DNA of 64,000 nt, taken from Bacteroidales bacterium. Its GTDB lineage: Bacteria > Bacteroidota > Bacteroidia > Bacteroidales > F082. This document shows positions 25,351-35,894 of this stretch, piece after piece. A program made the position numbers and the translations under genes. The DNA is taken from assembly GCA_030690365.1 (NCBI GenBank), contig JAUYGX010000111.1, positions 1 through 64,000 of the forward strand, written 5' to 3'. The first letter of the stretch is position 1. Each line of letters begins with the position of its first letter. The notes under the pieces were generated by a model. The model was not told the origin of the DNA and did not search any database. It saw nothing but the letters and a program-made list of their open reading frames with translations.

Positions 25351-27078
25351 TTATTGCTCCGAAATGATCGGAATAGTAAACGAAAACACGGAACCTTTTT
25401 CTCCTGATATACCACTCGGATCACTTTCTACCCAAATTTCTCCACGGTGTTTTTCAACAAACTCTTTGCAAATTATCAGGCCCAATCCGGTACCTACTTC
25501 ATTTTGCGTGCCATAAGTTGAGTAATTTTCGTCGATACGGAACAATTTAGCTTTGACTTCATCGGAAATACCAACACCATTGTCCTTCACTGTTACCAGC
25601 AAATTGCCCTGAACTTCCTCTGCCGAAACAACTATTTTCCCTCCCGGATAGGTAAATTTTATTGCATTGGCAATCAGATTCCTCAACACAGTACCAATCA
25701 TTTCTTTATCAGCAAACAAGGTGATATACCCGGGCAAAATCTTTTGAATCGAAATCGACTTTTCTTCTGCAACTCCACTAACCAACGAAATTGCATTGTC
25801 AATTGTACTCGTCATATCAAAATTTGCAGGTTTAAACTGCATTCGACCGGTTTGAGAGAGTGCCCACTGCATCAGGTTGGTGAGTAATTCCATCGCCTGT
25901 TGCGACGATTGTTGAATAATTTGTGAATATTCTTCAACCGCCTTGTAATCCTTTTCTTTAACCAGTTCGACCAGAAGGCTGCTAAAACTAACAATGCAAC
26001 CAAATGGGCTTCTGAGATCGTGAGCGATGATAGAGAAAAATTTATCCTTTTCAGCATTTAGCCTCTGAAGTTCTTCATTTTTCAGCCTGATCTCCTCCCC
26101 TTCCATATGCTGCCGTGTAACGTCTCTGGAAATGCCGAAAGTTCCCATGATATTGCCTTCCCTATCTAACAAAGGCATTTTCACTGTTGAAACCCAGGTG
26201 TCCGGACGATCCTCGTAAGTCTCTTTTTCTTCAATACTCAATGATTTTCCTGTACGGATAATTTCCTGTTCATCTTCAAATGCACGTTTTGAGTGCTCGT
26301 CGGTAAAGAAATCCAAATCTGATTTGCCGATTGCCTCATCAGGATCGTCCAATCCGAACAATTGGGCTTGAGACTTGTTTATTTTAACAAACCTGCTTTC
26401 CAAATCTTTAAAATAGATATGATCAGGAAGATAATCCATCAGTGTCCGCATGAGATGTTGTTGCTTTTCAAATGGCTCATCGTTCTTCTTCTTTTCAGAA
26501 ATTATAGCATTCTTGCCGATAAATGCTTCGGGTTTACCTTCATAATCTTTTATTAAAGCCGTCATTTGCCTATTAGTCTGTAGGATATCCCTCAGACTTT
26601 TTCGATGCATGAGCAGATAAAAAAGAAAAAGCAACAAACTGAGCACCAATCCTCCTACAAGAAAAGCAAGTGTTTTATCGTATACTGACAGCCAAGGTGC
26701 GTTGTATTGAGATATGTATAAAATCCCATTTGTTTTGTCGGATTCCAGCTCCTGTATTCCAATCAGTTCATCAGCGTACTTAAAGTTTACAACAGAAAAT
26801 TGCCAGTATCCTGTAGTTGCAGTATCAGAAAATGTGTTAGGTAAAGAATCATTCAGAAATAAGAAAGGTGTACCATCGGACCGGGAAATCAGTTTTGAAT
26901 TCATGTCCTCACAAAACATCCCGAACTTCTCTTTTTCCTGTTTTTTCGCCTGTTGGTATGATTGGTAGGTTACAATTGCTGTTATTAAAAAACCTCCGAT
27001 CAGAATCAGGTTGGCATACAAAACATTTCTATAACCGGGTTTTAAGGGTAATTTCTGATTTTCTGAACCTACTCTCAT
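25351..27078 (-). CDS. Orphan PAS-domain sensor histidine kinase
   Basis: A 575-residue membrane kinase. Two transmembrane helices (about 20-40 and 135-158) bracket a periplasmic domain of about 95 residues. A PAS domain follows (about 205-330: [32 protein letters not shown]). HisKA carries the phosphorylated His in [14 protein letters not shown]. The HATPase domain shows [21 protein letters not shown] and [12 protein letters not shown]. There is no receiver domain and no response-regulator gene nearby, so its partner lies elsewhere. The signal sensed is unknown. It is divergent from the Hyf-like cluster, 260 bases away, but no link is shown. Confidence 0.92.
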   Translation of the reverse strand: MRVGSENQKLPLKPGYRNVLYANLILIGGFLITAIVTYQSYQQAKKQEKEKFGMFCEDMNSKLISRSDGTPFLFLNDSLPNTFSDTATTGYWQFSVVNFKYADELIGIQELESDKTNGILYISQYNAPWLSVYDKTLAFLVGGLVLSLLLFLFYLLMHRKSLRDILQTNRQMTALIKDYEGKPEAFIGKNAIISEKKKNDEPFEKQQHLMRTLMDYLPDHIYFKDLESRFVKINKSQAQLFGLDDPDEAIGKSDLDFFTDEHSKRAFEDEQEIIRTGKSLSIEEKETYEDRPDTWVSTVKMPLLDREGNIMGTFGISRDVTRQHMEGEEIRLKNEELQRLNAEKDKFFSIIAHDLRSPFGCIVSFSSLLVELVKEKDYKAVEEYSQIIQQSSQQAMELLTNLMQWALSQTGRMQFKPANFDMTSTIDNAISLVSGVAEEKSISIQKILPGYITLFADKEMIGTVLRNLIANAIKFTYPGGKIVVSAEEVQGNLLVTVKDNGVGISDEVKAKLFRIDENYSTYGTQNEVGTGLGLIICKEFVEKHRGEIWVESDPSGISGEKGSVFSFTIPIISEQ

Positions 27079-27338
27079 ATCAAAATGAATTTGTAGGTAA
27101 AATACAACAATTTATTATATACCAACAAAACACACTTTATAAAAAATTCCCATTTTTATCAAACCATCCTCATATGCCGGCCCAATTAATTATCAATGTG
27201 CATATTGTGAAAAATGATTTACAAACAGGTAAATGGCAGAAAACTATGGAATTAATTTATCTGAGGATAGAAAATACAACTTACTTTTTAATTCCGTTAC
27301 TTTGCAAAATATTACACAACAATTTTCCGGGATTGCAA

Positions 27339-29357
27339 ATGACAAACGCAATAATTTTAATGGATGTTTCATGGGCAACAACCATTGTGGCTGTGGTACT
27401 CATGTGTTTTATTCCGACTACAAAAAAATCAATTCTGGCCATTTTTACGGTAATCATCAATGCCATCTTAACGAGTATCCCTGCCGTTCAGGCGTTAGGA
27501 GGTACCACAACTGATTTTTCCTTTTACGCGGGAACTTTCTTAGGCGATGTACCTATCCGAATTGATGGTCTTTCGGCCTGGTTTATCCTCATCATCAATT
27601 TTACCTCCATCACTGGTGTGATATATGGAGTAGGTTATTTAAAAACATATAAAAACGCGGCTTACAAGCTCAGTCTGCACTGGATATTATTTATCCTGTT
27701 TCATCTTTCGATGATTTGGGTCACCCTGCTTCAAAACGGATTTGTCTTTCTTATCGCCTGGGAAATCATGTCGCTCTCGTCGATGCTGCTGGTGATTTTT
27801 GATGGACACCTTCCCAAAACGTTGCAGGCAGGCGTCAATTATTTTGTACAGATGCACATCAGCATTGTGTTTTTAACCATCGGATTTCTATGGGTTTACC
27901 TTGAAACAGGATCTTTTGGTTTTCATTCGTTTCAAACGTTTTTTGCCTCCAACAACAATCTTTGGTTGTTTATCATCTTTTTTGTGGGATTTGGGCTAAA
28001 AGCCGGATTTATCCCGCTACACAGTTGGTTGCCCCATGCCCACCCTGCCGCTCCTTCGCATATCTCGGGTGTGATGTCGGGAGTAATTGTAAAGCTTGGC
28101 ATTTATGGGTTGATACGGGTGATTTCATATGTGCAATCAGACTTTAACCTGTTGGGCGAAATCATCATCTCCATCTCCATACTTACCGGATTGTACGGCA
28201 TCCTCAATGCAGCGGTACACCGCGATTTCAAAAAAATGCTGGCCTATTGCACCATCGAAAATATCGGAATTATTGGTATTGGCATTGGTTTGGGCATGAT
28301 TGGTCTGGGAAGTCATTCCCCATTGCTTTATTATCTTGGGTTTGGAGGAGCGCTTTTGCATGTATTAAACCATTCGCTGTTTAAATCGTTGCTCTTTTTT
28401 GCTGCGGGTTCGGTTTATCAACAAACCCATACACGCGACATGGAGCGTTTGGGCGGATTGATAAAAAACATGCCTCAAACTGCCATCATTTTTCTCATTG
28501 GAGCCATCGCCATCGCAGGAATTCCGCCGTTCAACGGATTTATTTCAGAATTTGTAATTTACAGCGGACTGATAGAAGGTTTAAAGTTGGGTAACATCAA
28601 CCTGAGCAGCTTGCTGATCCTGTCGTTTGCTGGTCTGAGCCTGATGGGTGGCCTTTCGATTCTTACCTTTACCAAATCCTTCGGCACCCTGTTCTTAGGT
28701 AACGAACGCGAAACTTTGCCTCACCAACCTCATGAGGTGACGCGTATTATGCTATTACCACAATACCTCATCATTGCAGTTATGCTCAGTATAGCCTTTG
28801 TGCCACAGTGGTACCTGGCCATCGTGGGAACTCTTTTGTCAGGAATGGCGCTGGTTTCCCATCCAATCGATCAGGGATTAGATGTCTCTTTGCTGGCTGG
28901 CTATTCAAAAACGCTGAGCCATATCAGTTTATATTCGCTGCTCTTTATTGCAGTAATTGGTCTCTTTTGGATGATCAGGCATTTTGCTCAAAAAAATAAG
29001 TCCATTATGACGGGAAATACCTGGGGTTGCGCTTATGTAGCACCAAACAACCGAATGCAATACACCGGAAAATCCTACTCAAAACCACTGGGTAAACGAT
29101 TCAGCTTTATGCTGATCGAAAAGAAGAGATACCCGGAAATCATGGCCGGGGAAATATTTCCTCAACCCAGAAAATACTCGTCGCACTACCTTGATTTTAT
29201 TGAACATTACATCATCGACAATGCTATCCGGCTTCTACTGACAATTGTCAACTACTTTAAATTTATTCAAAACGGACGTGTACAATCTTATGTGATGTAT
29301 GGCATCGTTTTTATTCTTACCATCTTTATCCTGACCCTGTTAAATCTTGTAAAATGA
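27339..29357 (+). CDS. HyfB-like proton-translocating subunit of a hydrogenase-4-like complex (copy 1)
   Basis: A 672-residue antiporter-like membrane subunit related to HyfB and NuoL. The frame is open further upstream, but that part overlaps the kinase gene; the ATG at 27339 begins the first hydrophobic helix (an ATG at 27360 is the alternative). Ion-path residues appear intact: Glu in VFLIAWEIMSLSS, Lys in FFVGFGLKAGFIPLHSWLP, Lys/His in MLAYCTIENIGII and the buried His in LLHVLNHSLFKSLLFF. A C-terminal domain with TWGCAYVAPNNRMQYTG is typical of HyfB. It is the first gene of a seven-gene operon; its stop overlaps the next start as ATGA. Confidence 0.88.
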   Translation: MTNAIILMDVSWATTIVAVVLMCFIPTTKKSILAIFTVIINAILTSIPAVQALGGTTTDFSFYAGTFLGDVPIRIDGLSAWFILIINFTSITGVIYGVGYLKTYKNAAYKLSLHWILFILFHLSMIWVTLLQNGFVFLIAWEIMSLSSMLLVIFDGHLPKTLQAGVNYFVQMHISIVFLTIGFLWVYLETGSFGFHSFQTFFASNNNLWLFIIFFVGFGLKAGFIPLHSWLPHAHPAAPSHISGVMSGVIVKLGIYGLIRVISYVQSDFNLLGEIIISISILTGLYGILNAAVHRDFKKMLAYCTIENIGIIGIGIGLGMIGLGSHSPLLYYLGFGGALLHVLNHSLFKSLLFFAAGSVYQQTHTRDMERLGGLIKNMPQTAIIFLIGAIAIAGIPPFNGFISEFVIYSGLIEGLKLGNINLSSLLILSFAGLSLMGGLSILTFTKSFGTLFLGNERETLPHQPHEVTRIMLLPQYLIIAVMLSIAFVPQWYLAIVGTLLSGMALVSHPIDQGLDVSLLAGYSKTLSHISLYSLLFIAVIGLFWMIRHFAQKNKSIMTGNTWGCAYVAPNNRMQYTGKSYSKPLGKRFSFMLIEKKRYPEIMAGEIFPQPRKYSSHYLDFIEHYIIDNAIRLLLTIVNYFKFIQNGRVQSYVMYGIVFILTIFILTLLNLVK

Positions 29358-31378
29358 CCATGATACCGGCCTTTTTAGCCATCGGTTTTTTCGTAATACT
29401 TACCATTCCATTTGTAGGAGTAAAATACAAGGGAATACTGGTGTATTTGGCTATTGTGGTCAATGCCGGCCTTACGGGATACCTGGCTTTACAAGCGTTA
29501 ATGGGTCTGCCATTCGAAACAATTTTTCAGGGCAGTGCGGTCACCGGGGCCATTGCCATTCGCCTGGATGCCTTATCCGCCTGGTTTATATTGATCATTA
29601 ATTTTATTTTTATTACCGGTGGGTTTTATGGCTTCTTTTATATGAAAGCTTATCAAAACCAAAGTAAAAACCTCAGTCTTCATGGTATTGCTTTTGTTTT
29701 ATTGTATAGTGCCCTCATCAGCCTGACGGTTATCCAAAATGGGATGGTGTTTCTGATTGCCTGGGAAATTATGGCGCTTACGGCTTTTATCAGTGTGATT
29801 TTTGAACATGAGAAAATGGCAACCATCAAGGCGGGATTCAACTATCTCCTCCAGTCGCATGTGGCCATCATCTTCCTGATGCTTGGATTTATGTGGGCGG
29901 CTTACAAAACCGGAAGTTATGATTTTCAGGTGTTGAGTAACTATACGGCAGGTGAGAAAGGTGCTGCCACCGTCATTCTGTTTACCACTTTTTTTGTTGG
30001 ATTTGCCTTAAAGGCAGGTTTTGTTCCTTTTCATACCTGGCTTCCCTATGCCCATCCGGCGGCACCGGCACACATTTCCGGAATCATGTCGGGAGTTATG
30101 ATTAAAATAGGAATATTTGGCATTTTGCGCATGATGTTGGTCATTAAACCGGACTTCGCCATCATTGGTTACATTATTTTAGTGGTATCAGTTATTTCCG
30201 GTTTGTATGGCGTGATGTTGGCCATCGTTCAGCATAACCTGAAAAGGCTGCTGGCTTACCACAGTATCGAGAACATTGGCATTATTGGTATGGGTATTGG
30301 TTTGGGCAGTATTGGTTTAGGTACAGGCAACCTGGTTCTGGCTACCCTGGGATTTGCAGCCGCGTTGCTGCACGTCTGGAACCATGCCCTTTTCAAGTCG
30401 CTTTTATTTTTTACGGCGGGAAATGTATACCAGGCTACCCATACATTGAACATAGAGCAATTGGGCGGGTTGATCAAAAAGATGCCACAAACGGCATTCC
30501 TTTTTCTGATTGCTGCCATCGCTATCTCCGGACTACCACCATTCAACGGCTTTATTTCAGAATTTATATTATACAGCGGGTTGTACCACTGGTTGCTGGA
30601 TGCCAGATTATTATCCCTGGTAGCCATCATATTCGCGATACTCGGGCTGGTGATGATTGGTGGCCTGGCGATGTTGTGCTTCACCAAAGCCTTTGGCGTG
30701 GTTTTTTTAGGAAACGCGCGGCACACATTTAAACACGAAGTCCATGAAGTGTCGTTTCAACAACTGATACCACTTTATTTGATTGCTTTTTTTATTGTTG
30801 CAATTGGGTTCTTCCCCGGTTTTTTCCTGAAACTGCTTATTGAACCTGTATCTTTACTTGCAGGGAACAATGGGGTTGCCGGTATTTTTGAGACCAATAC
30901 CATGCAGACCATGCAGCAAATCAGTTGGGCGGCCTGGAGCTTCATCGCGCTGATTTCTGTTATTTTCATCGTCAGGAAATTGGTCTTGCGCAAACAAACC
31001 GTTGCAGTTGAGCCGACCTGGAGTTGTGGTTACGTGAAACCTACGGCCAATATGCAATATACGGCAAGTTCGTTTGTCCGCTCCTACACCAAGCTTTTTA
31101 AACCACTGTTGCTTTCCTTTAAAAAGGAAAAGAAAATACAGGGTACTTTTCCTTCGGATGGTTTTTACGAGTCGCATCCTTACGACAAACTGGAGAAATG
31201 GTTTATCGACAAACCCATCCTGGCTTTTAAATCGTTCATGAGCCGTTTTATATTTCTTCAGAATGGCAAGCTTCAGATTTATATCCTTTACGGGATTACT
31301 TTCATCATTTTAATTATATGTATTCCAATAGTTTACGAATTGTTTTTTCAGGTCATCGGTTACTTTAAACAACTATAA
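29354..31378 (+). CDS. HyfB-like proton-translocating subunit (copy 2)
   Basis: A 674-residue paralogue of the preceding protein, about the same length and order of motifs: LIAWEIMALTAFISV, FFVGFALKAGFVPFHTWLP, LLAYHSIENIGIIGMGIGLG, LLHVWNHALFKSLLFF, and the C-terminal TWSCGYVKPTANMQYTASSF. Both copies sit back to back with a 4-base overlap, so they arose by tandem duplication. With the HyfF-like gene the operon encodes three antiporter-like subunits, the same number as complex I. All key charged residues of the proton path look present in this copy too. Confidence 0.9.
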   Translation: MTMIPAFLAIGFFVILTIPFVGVKYKGILVYLAIVVNAGLTGYLALQALMGLPFETIFQGSAVTGAIAIRLDALSAWFILIINFIFITGGFYGFFYMKAYQNQSKNLSLHGIAFVLLYSALISLTVIQNGMVFLIAWEIMALTAFISVIFEHEKMATIKAGFNYLLQSHVAIIFLMLGFMWAAYKTGSYDFQVLSNYTAGEKGAATVILFTTFFVGFALKAGFVPFHTWLPYAHPAAPAHISGIMSGVMIKIGIFGILRMMLVIKPDFAIIGYIILVVSVISGLYGVMLAIVQHNLKRLLAYHSIENIGIIGMGIGLGSIGLGTGNLVLATLGFAAALLHVWNHALFKSLLFFTAGNVYQATHTLNIEQLGGLIKKMPQTAFLFLIAAIAISGLPPFNGFISEFILYSGLYHWLLDARLLSLVAIIFAILGLVMIGGLAMLCFTKAFGVVFLGNARHTFKHEVHEVSFQQLIPLYLIAFFIVAIGFFPGFFLKLLIEPVSLLAGNNGVAGIFETNTMQTMQQISWAAWSFIALISVIFIVRKLVLRKQTVAVEPTWSCGYVKPTANMQYTASSFVRSYTKLFKPLLLSFKKEKKIQGTFPSDGFYESHPYDKLEKWFIDKPILAFKSFMSRFIFLQNGKLQIYILYGITFIILIICIPIVYELFFQVIGYFKQL

Positions 31379-31380
31379 TC

Positions 31381-32286
31381 ATGTTGAGTTTTGTTTTAAT
31401 CCTCATCGCTAGCGTATTCTTCACAGGCATCATCGTCCGAACCAAAAGCATGGCTTCGGGGAGGAAAGGCCCGGGCATCATGCAACCTGTAAAGGATGTG
31501 GTGCGACTTTTTAAAAAAGGAGCCGTATACAGCCGGACCACCAGTTTTATATTCCAGATAGCGCCTACCATTTACTTCTCTTCGGTGGTCATGGCCATGA
31601 TGGTAGTTCCTTTTGGTCAGTCGAGAGGATTTATCAGCTTTAACGGCGACTTTGTTTTTTTCGCTTATGTGCTGGCTTTGGGTAAGTTCTTCAGCATAAT
31701 ATCAGCTTTGGATACTGGCAGTAGTTTCGAAGGAATGGGGGCCAGCCGTGAAGCACTGTACTCCCTGCTTGCAGAACCGGCCTTCTTTATCCTGATGGGC
31801 TCTTTTGCTCTGCTCACTGGTTATACATCGTTTCATGAAATGTTCGCGGCACTCCATCTGGGTTCCTATATCAGTTATGCCATCGCCATCCTGGCCACCT
31901 TTGTTCTGGTGATGATTGTGATGATCGAGAACAGCCGCATGCCCATCGACGATCCCAAAACGCACCTGGAACTCACCATGATCCATGAGGTGATGATCCT
32001 CGACAACAGCGGCTTCGACCTGGGATTGATTATGTCAGCAGGCTTCCTGAAATTCGCTTTGTACGGAGCCATCATTGCCAACTTGTTTCTCGGCATGGTT
32101 CCGTATCAATACTCCATTCCCCTGTTTTTTATCATCCAGGGTTTACTGGCTGTGGTCATCGGGCTCATCGAGTCGTTCATCGCGCGTTTCAGAATGAGCC
32201 ACAACCCGCAGTTTATTTTCGCGCTCACTTCGGTCAGCCTGCTGATATTCTTTGGCGTGTTGCTGGTACTTGGAAAATTTGTTTAA
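31381..32286 (+). CDS. HyfC/NuoH-like membrane subunit
   Basis: A 301-residue integral membrane protein of the NuoH/HyfC family, which links the peripheral redox arm to the membrane pump. Conserved loops are GRKGPGIMQPVKDVVRLFKK near the N-terminus, GSSFEGMGASREALYSLLAEP, and ENSRMPIDDPKTHLELTMIH, which carries the acidic residues of the E-channel. Eight transmembrane helices are expected. It starts 2 bases after the previous stop. Nothing in it looks degenerate, in contrast to the peripheral subunits of this operon. Confidence 0.93.
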   Translation: MLSFVLILIASVFFTGIIVRTKSMASGRKGPGIMQPVKDVVRLFKKGAVYSRTTSFIFQIAPTIYFSSVVMAMMVVPFGQSRGFISFNGDFVFFAYVLALGKFFSIISALDTGSSFEGMGASREALYSLLAEPAFFILMGSFALLTGYTSFHEMFAALHLGSYISYAIAILATFVLVMIVMIENSRMPIDDPKTHLELTMIHEVMILDNSGFDLGLIMSAGFLKFALYGAIIANLFLGMVPYQYSIPLFFIIQGLLAVVIGLIESFIARFRMSHNPQFIFALTSVSLLIFFGVLLVLGKFV

Positions 32287-32304
32287 CTCAAAAAAAAGGA
32301 TAAA

Positions 32305-32937
32305 ATGATTGATGTATTGCTAATTACGTTTCTGATCACCCTTTTTTATATGGCCATTGCCAACCGGCTGATGACTTATATTAAAGTGCTGGCGATTCAA
32401 GGTATCCTGCTTTTTGTGGTGGCATTTCTGCAATTGGAAGAAATAAATCCGCTGAATCTTGGACTTATTCTGCTGGAGACCATTGTGGTAAAAGCCATTG
32501 TAGTTCCGGTTTTTCTGGTGTACATCCTGCGAAAAAACAACATTACCCGCGAAGCAGAACCCTTTTTGTCGAATTTCTTCTCCCTCATCATCACCACCCT
32601 CATTGTGGTACTCACCATTCTGTTATCCAACACCATTGAAAACACGCAACTGGATAAAATATTTTTTATCGTGGCCATGTCGACCTTATTTTTTGGTTTG
32701 TACCTCATTGCCACCCGCCGTAAAATTATCACACATGTAATGGGCTATCTGGTGATTGAGAATGGCATTTTTGTCTTGTCGCTGGCGGTAGGGAACGAAA
32801 TGCCCATGCTGGTGAATCTGGGGATTATGCTGGACATTTTTGCCAGTGTATTGATTTTGGGCATTTTCCTGAACAAAATTGGGGATGTGTTTAAAGATGT
32901 GGATGTACAGCAACTGAATAGTTTAAAAGACGTTTAA
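32305..32937 (+). CDS. HyfE-like membrane subunit
   Basis: A 210-residue protein with about six hydrophobic segments and the HyfE pattern: a NuoK-like core with a Glu inside a helix (NLGLILLETIVVKAIVVPVF) and another near VMGYLVIENGIFVLSLAVG. HyfE and NuoK both contribute acidic residues to the proton path. It lies between the HyfC- and HyfF-like genes as in Escherichia coli hyf, with 18- and 12-base gaps. Confidence 0.87.
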   Translation: MIDVLLITFLITLFYMAIANRLMTYIKVLAIQGILLFVVAFLQLEEINPLNLGLILLETIVVKAIVVPVFLVYILRKNNITREAEPFLSNFFSLIITTLIVVLTILLSNTIENTQLDKIFFIVAMSTLFFGLYLIATRRKIITHVMGYLVIENGIFVLSLAVGNEMPMLVNLGIMLDIFASVLILGIFLNKIGDVFKDVDVQQLNSLKDV

Positions 32938-32949
32938 TACCGATTTTAC

Positions 32950-34377
32950 ATGACATTAACTTATCTGATTGGAGCGCTGATTCTCGCCATTGGAATATCC
33001 GTTAACCGGGCTAAATGGCTCAACTATACGCTGGTAGGTATTTTTCTGCTATTACAGTGGACATTCACCGTTTATGCCTGTTTTCATTTGGGAGAAACAG
33101 ATCTGGGGTATTTTACCTTCGATTCGCTGGGTATTCTGTTACTGGTTACCCTGAGCATTATTTCAATACCGGCCATGATCCATAGCAGGATTTACGTGGA
33201 GAATCACCACGAAAGTGGTGATGTGCGCGCCATTTATTTTCTGGCCATGATCGGGCTAATCACCGCTGTTGGTGCCGGTTATCTGGCCAACCACATTGCC
33301 GTTACCTGGATATTCACCGAAATTACCACCCTGAGTGCTTCTGCTCTTATTTACCACCATCGAAACAAGTTAGCCCTCGAAGGCACCTGGAAATATGTGT
33401 TTATTTGTGCCATCAGCATCACCTTTGTATTTATTGGAATCCTGTTTTTAAGCCTTTCGATTCAACAATCAGGAACAGGACATATGTCGTATAGCAGCTT
33501 GCTGGCAAGTGCTCCCATGATGAATCCATTCTGGTTGCGACTGGCCTTTTTGTTCATTTTTACCGGGTACACCGTAAAGCTAGGACTTGTACCCATGTTT
33601 ACCGCTGGTGTGGATGCCAAAGACAAAGCACCGGCGCCGGCAGGAGCGCTGCTTTCGAGCGTGTTAATGAACCTGGGTTTCGTTGGGGTTTTTCGTATGT
33701 ACATCATCGTGGCCAACACACCCTTGCATCACTGGGCCAATCTGGTCATCGGAATCTCTGCCTTTTTATCTCTTTTTGTGGCTACTGTATATATGATCAA
33801 AGTAAAAAACATCAAGCGGATGCTTGCTTATTCGGGCATTGAACATATGGGGTTGGTGATGCTGGGGGTAGCCGCCGGAGGAATTGGCTACTATGCGGCC
33901 ATCCTGCACATCATTCTGCATGCCCTTGTCAAGTCGAGCCTTTTTTTCCAGTTTAGCCAGGTATACCGGGTATTTCAGAGCAAAAGCATTTATCAATTGG
34001 GGAATTATTTTAAATATAACACCACCGGTGCTATGGTGTTGTTGCTTGGATTTATCAGTGCGGCCGCCATGCCTCCTTCAGGTTTGTTTGTGAGTGAGTT
34101 TCTGATTTTCCGATCGATGTTCGAAGCACATCAGTTGGTGCTGCTGATTGCGGTACTTCTGCTACTCACCATGATTATCTGGGCCTTTGGCAAGAATATC
34201 CTTAAAATTTTGTTTATTCCACCAGTTGGCTTTAACGAAAACAATGTGCCCCGAATCAGTCCTTGGGAATCAGTAACACAATTTATTCTGCTGGCGGCTG
34301 CCGTTTATCTTGGATTGAATCCGCCCGTGGAATTTGTGCAACTAATCGAACAAAGCCTCATTCTTTTACCCCACTGA
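32950..34377 (+). CDS. HyfF-like antiporter-type membrane subunit
   Basis: A 475-residue member of the NuoN/HyfF group, shorter than the two HyfB-like proteins because it lacks their C-terminal extension. Motifs: VTWIFTEITTLSASALIYHH (Glu), FTGYTVKLGLVPMFTAGVDA (Lys), MLAYSGIEHMGLVMLGVAAG and ILHIILHALVKSSLFFQFSQ (His, Lys). These are the residues that carry protons in complex-I relatives. Its TGA stop ends one base before the ATG of the large-subunit gene. Confidence 0.9.
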   Translation: MTLTYLIGALILAIGISVNRAKWLNYTLVGIFLLLQWTFTVYACFHLGETDLGYFTFDSLGILLLVTLSIISIPAMIHSRIYVENHHESGDVRAIYFLAMIGLITAVGAGYLANHIAVTWIFTEITTLSASALIYHHRNKLALEGTWKYVFICAISITFVFIGILFLSLSIQQSGTGHMSYSSLLASAPMMNPFWLRLAFLFIFTGYTVKLGLVPMFTAGVDAKDKAPAPAGALLSSVLMNLGFVGVFRMYIIVANTPLHHWANLVIGISAFLSLFVATVYMIKVKNIKRMLAYSGIEHMGLVMLGVAAGGIGYYAAILHIILHALVKSSLFFQFSQVYRVFQSKSIYQLGNYFKYNTTGAMVLLLGFISAAAMPPSGLFVSEFLIFRSMFEAHQLVLLIAVLLLLTMIIWAFGKNILKILFIPPVGFNENNVPRISPWESVTQFILLAAAVYLGLNPPVEFVQLIEQSLILLPH

Positions 34378-34378
34378 C

Positions 34379-35878
34379 ATGAACTACATTCGTATCACCA
34401 ACCACCAAACCATACCTGTTTCAGATATCCCTGAACTGGATTACAATTCATTTTTTGAACTGAATACAGGAATTATCATCGATCACCCCGAACGGCATTG
34501 TGTGAATTATTTCGGTTATCATGTAGACAATCGCATCAAACTGATTTGCTGCATTGCCGATGATCTTACACACGAGATTTATGTTTCATCGTGTAGCACA
34601 GCCATTCAAACAAGGCTGCAGGCTTTTACTTCTAAACTTTTGTGTTTTGAAAAATTCGAACGCGAAATTCACGAAAACTTTGGGATTGATTTCGTTGATC
34701 ATCCCTGGCTGAAACCGGTGAGGTACGCATTTAACCGGGCTGACAAAACAAAAACCATCGCCAATTATCCGTTTTTCAAAATCGAAGGTGAGGAATTACA
34801 TGAAGTCGGGGTTGGCCCCATTCATGCCGGTATTATTGAGCCTGGGCATTTCAGGTTTATCTGCAATGGTGAACAGATTTTACACCTCGAAATACAATTA
34901 GGCTATCAACACCGGGGACTCGAACAACTTTTTTTGACGAAGAAGTCCATGTTGCAACGGGCGACGCTGGCCGAAAATATCACCGGCGACACGGTCGTTG
35001 GGCACACCACTGCTTTTTCTTACCTGTGGGAAAGTTTGTGTGGTTATCAGGCTTCCCGGGACGTGCATTTTTCGCGTACCCTGGCTCTCGAAATGGAACG
35101 CATGGCCATCCATGTGGGTGACCTGAGTGGGGTTTGTACCGACATCGCTTATCAACTGGGCAGTTCTGTTTATGGCCGGTTACGCACACCGCTCATCAAC
35201 TTTATGCAGGAATGGGCCGGCAACCGGTTATCAAAAGGACTCATCCGTCCCGGGCGCAATCAATTCCCATTTACCTCATCACTCGCCAAAAGACTGACTG
35301 AAACGTTCAATGCCTTTGAACCCGATTTTAATGAAGTAAGCGATGAATTTTTCAAACTTCCCAGTGTTTTATCCAGACTCGAACGCACCGGTGTGGTTAC
35401 TTCAGCTGATGTTCAGGAAATTGGCGCTGTTGGTATGACTGCCCGAATGGCCGGAATCAACCGCGACATCCGCACCTCACACCCATACAGTTTATATCCT
35501 GAATTGAAACATGAACCCATTTTAAAACATCACGGTGATGTGTATTCAAGGGTCCAGATTCGTAAACTTGAAGTAAACCAATCCATATCGTACCTGAAAA
35601 CTTTGATCAGCCAACTTCCTGAGCAGATATCTCCCAATGCGGATTTGAATAAGCCCAAAGCAAACTCATTTACGATTTCACTGGTCGAAGGCTGGCGCGG
35701 CGAAATTTGCCACTGTGCCATTACCGATGCCAACGGCGAAATGTTGCTTTACAAAATCAAGGATCCTTCCTTCCACAACTGGTTGGCACTGGCATTATCG
35801 GTAAGAAATAACGAAATATCCGATTTCCCGGTTTGTAACAAGAGCTTTAATTTTTCATATTCAGGCCACGATTTGTAA
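34379..35878 (+). CDS. HyfG/NuoCD-like large subunit lacking all NiFe ligands
   Basis: A 499-residue fusion of a NuoC-like N-terminal part (KFEREIHENFGIDFVDHP) and a NuoD/hydrogenase-large-subunit part (HLEIQLGYQHRGLEQL, LALEMERMAIHVGDLSG). In hydrogenase-4 the site of the first CxxC reads ERICGICSFAH; here it reads ENITGDTVVGH, with Thr202 and Thr205 in place of both Cys. At the C-terminus the DPCxxC motif reads DPSFHN (Ser464, Asn467). It therefore cannot bind a NiFe centre and is not a hydrogenase. The His of QLGYQHRG, important near quinone or NiFe in relatives, is kept. Known non-hydrogenase relatives are called Ehr complexes. Confidence 0.9.
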   Translation: MNYIRITNHQTIPVSDIPELDYNSFFELNTGIIIDHPERHCVNYFGYHVDNRIKLICCIADDLTHEIYVSSCSTAIQTRLQAFTSKLLCFEKFEREIHENFGIDFVDHPWLKPVRYAFNRADKTKTIANYPFFKIEGEELHEVGVGPIHAGIIEPGHFRFICNGEQILHLEIQLGYQHRGLEQLFLTKKSMLQRATLAENITGDTVVGHTTAFSYLWESLCGYQASRDVHFSRTLALEMERMAIHVGDLSGVCTDIAYQLGSSVYGRLRTPLINFMQEWAGNRLSKGLIRPGRNQFPFTSSLAKRLTETFNAFEPDFNEVSDEFFKLPSVLSRLERTGVVTSADVQEIGAVGMTARMAGINRDIRTSHPYSLYPELKHEPILKHHGDVYSRVQIRKLEVNQSISYLKTLISQLPEQISPNADLNKPKANSFTISLVEGWRGEICHCAITDANGEMLLYKIKDPSFHNWLALALSVRNNEISDFPVCNKSFNFSYSGHDL

Positions 35879-35894
35879 TAAAATAAAACCCGTT

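Noticed and set aside
26868-27338. N-terminal extension of the first HyfB-like frame
   Set aside because: It overlaps the histidine kinase gene in antisense, has no HyfB similarity, and the conserved protein starts at the first hydrophobic helix (27339).
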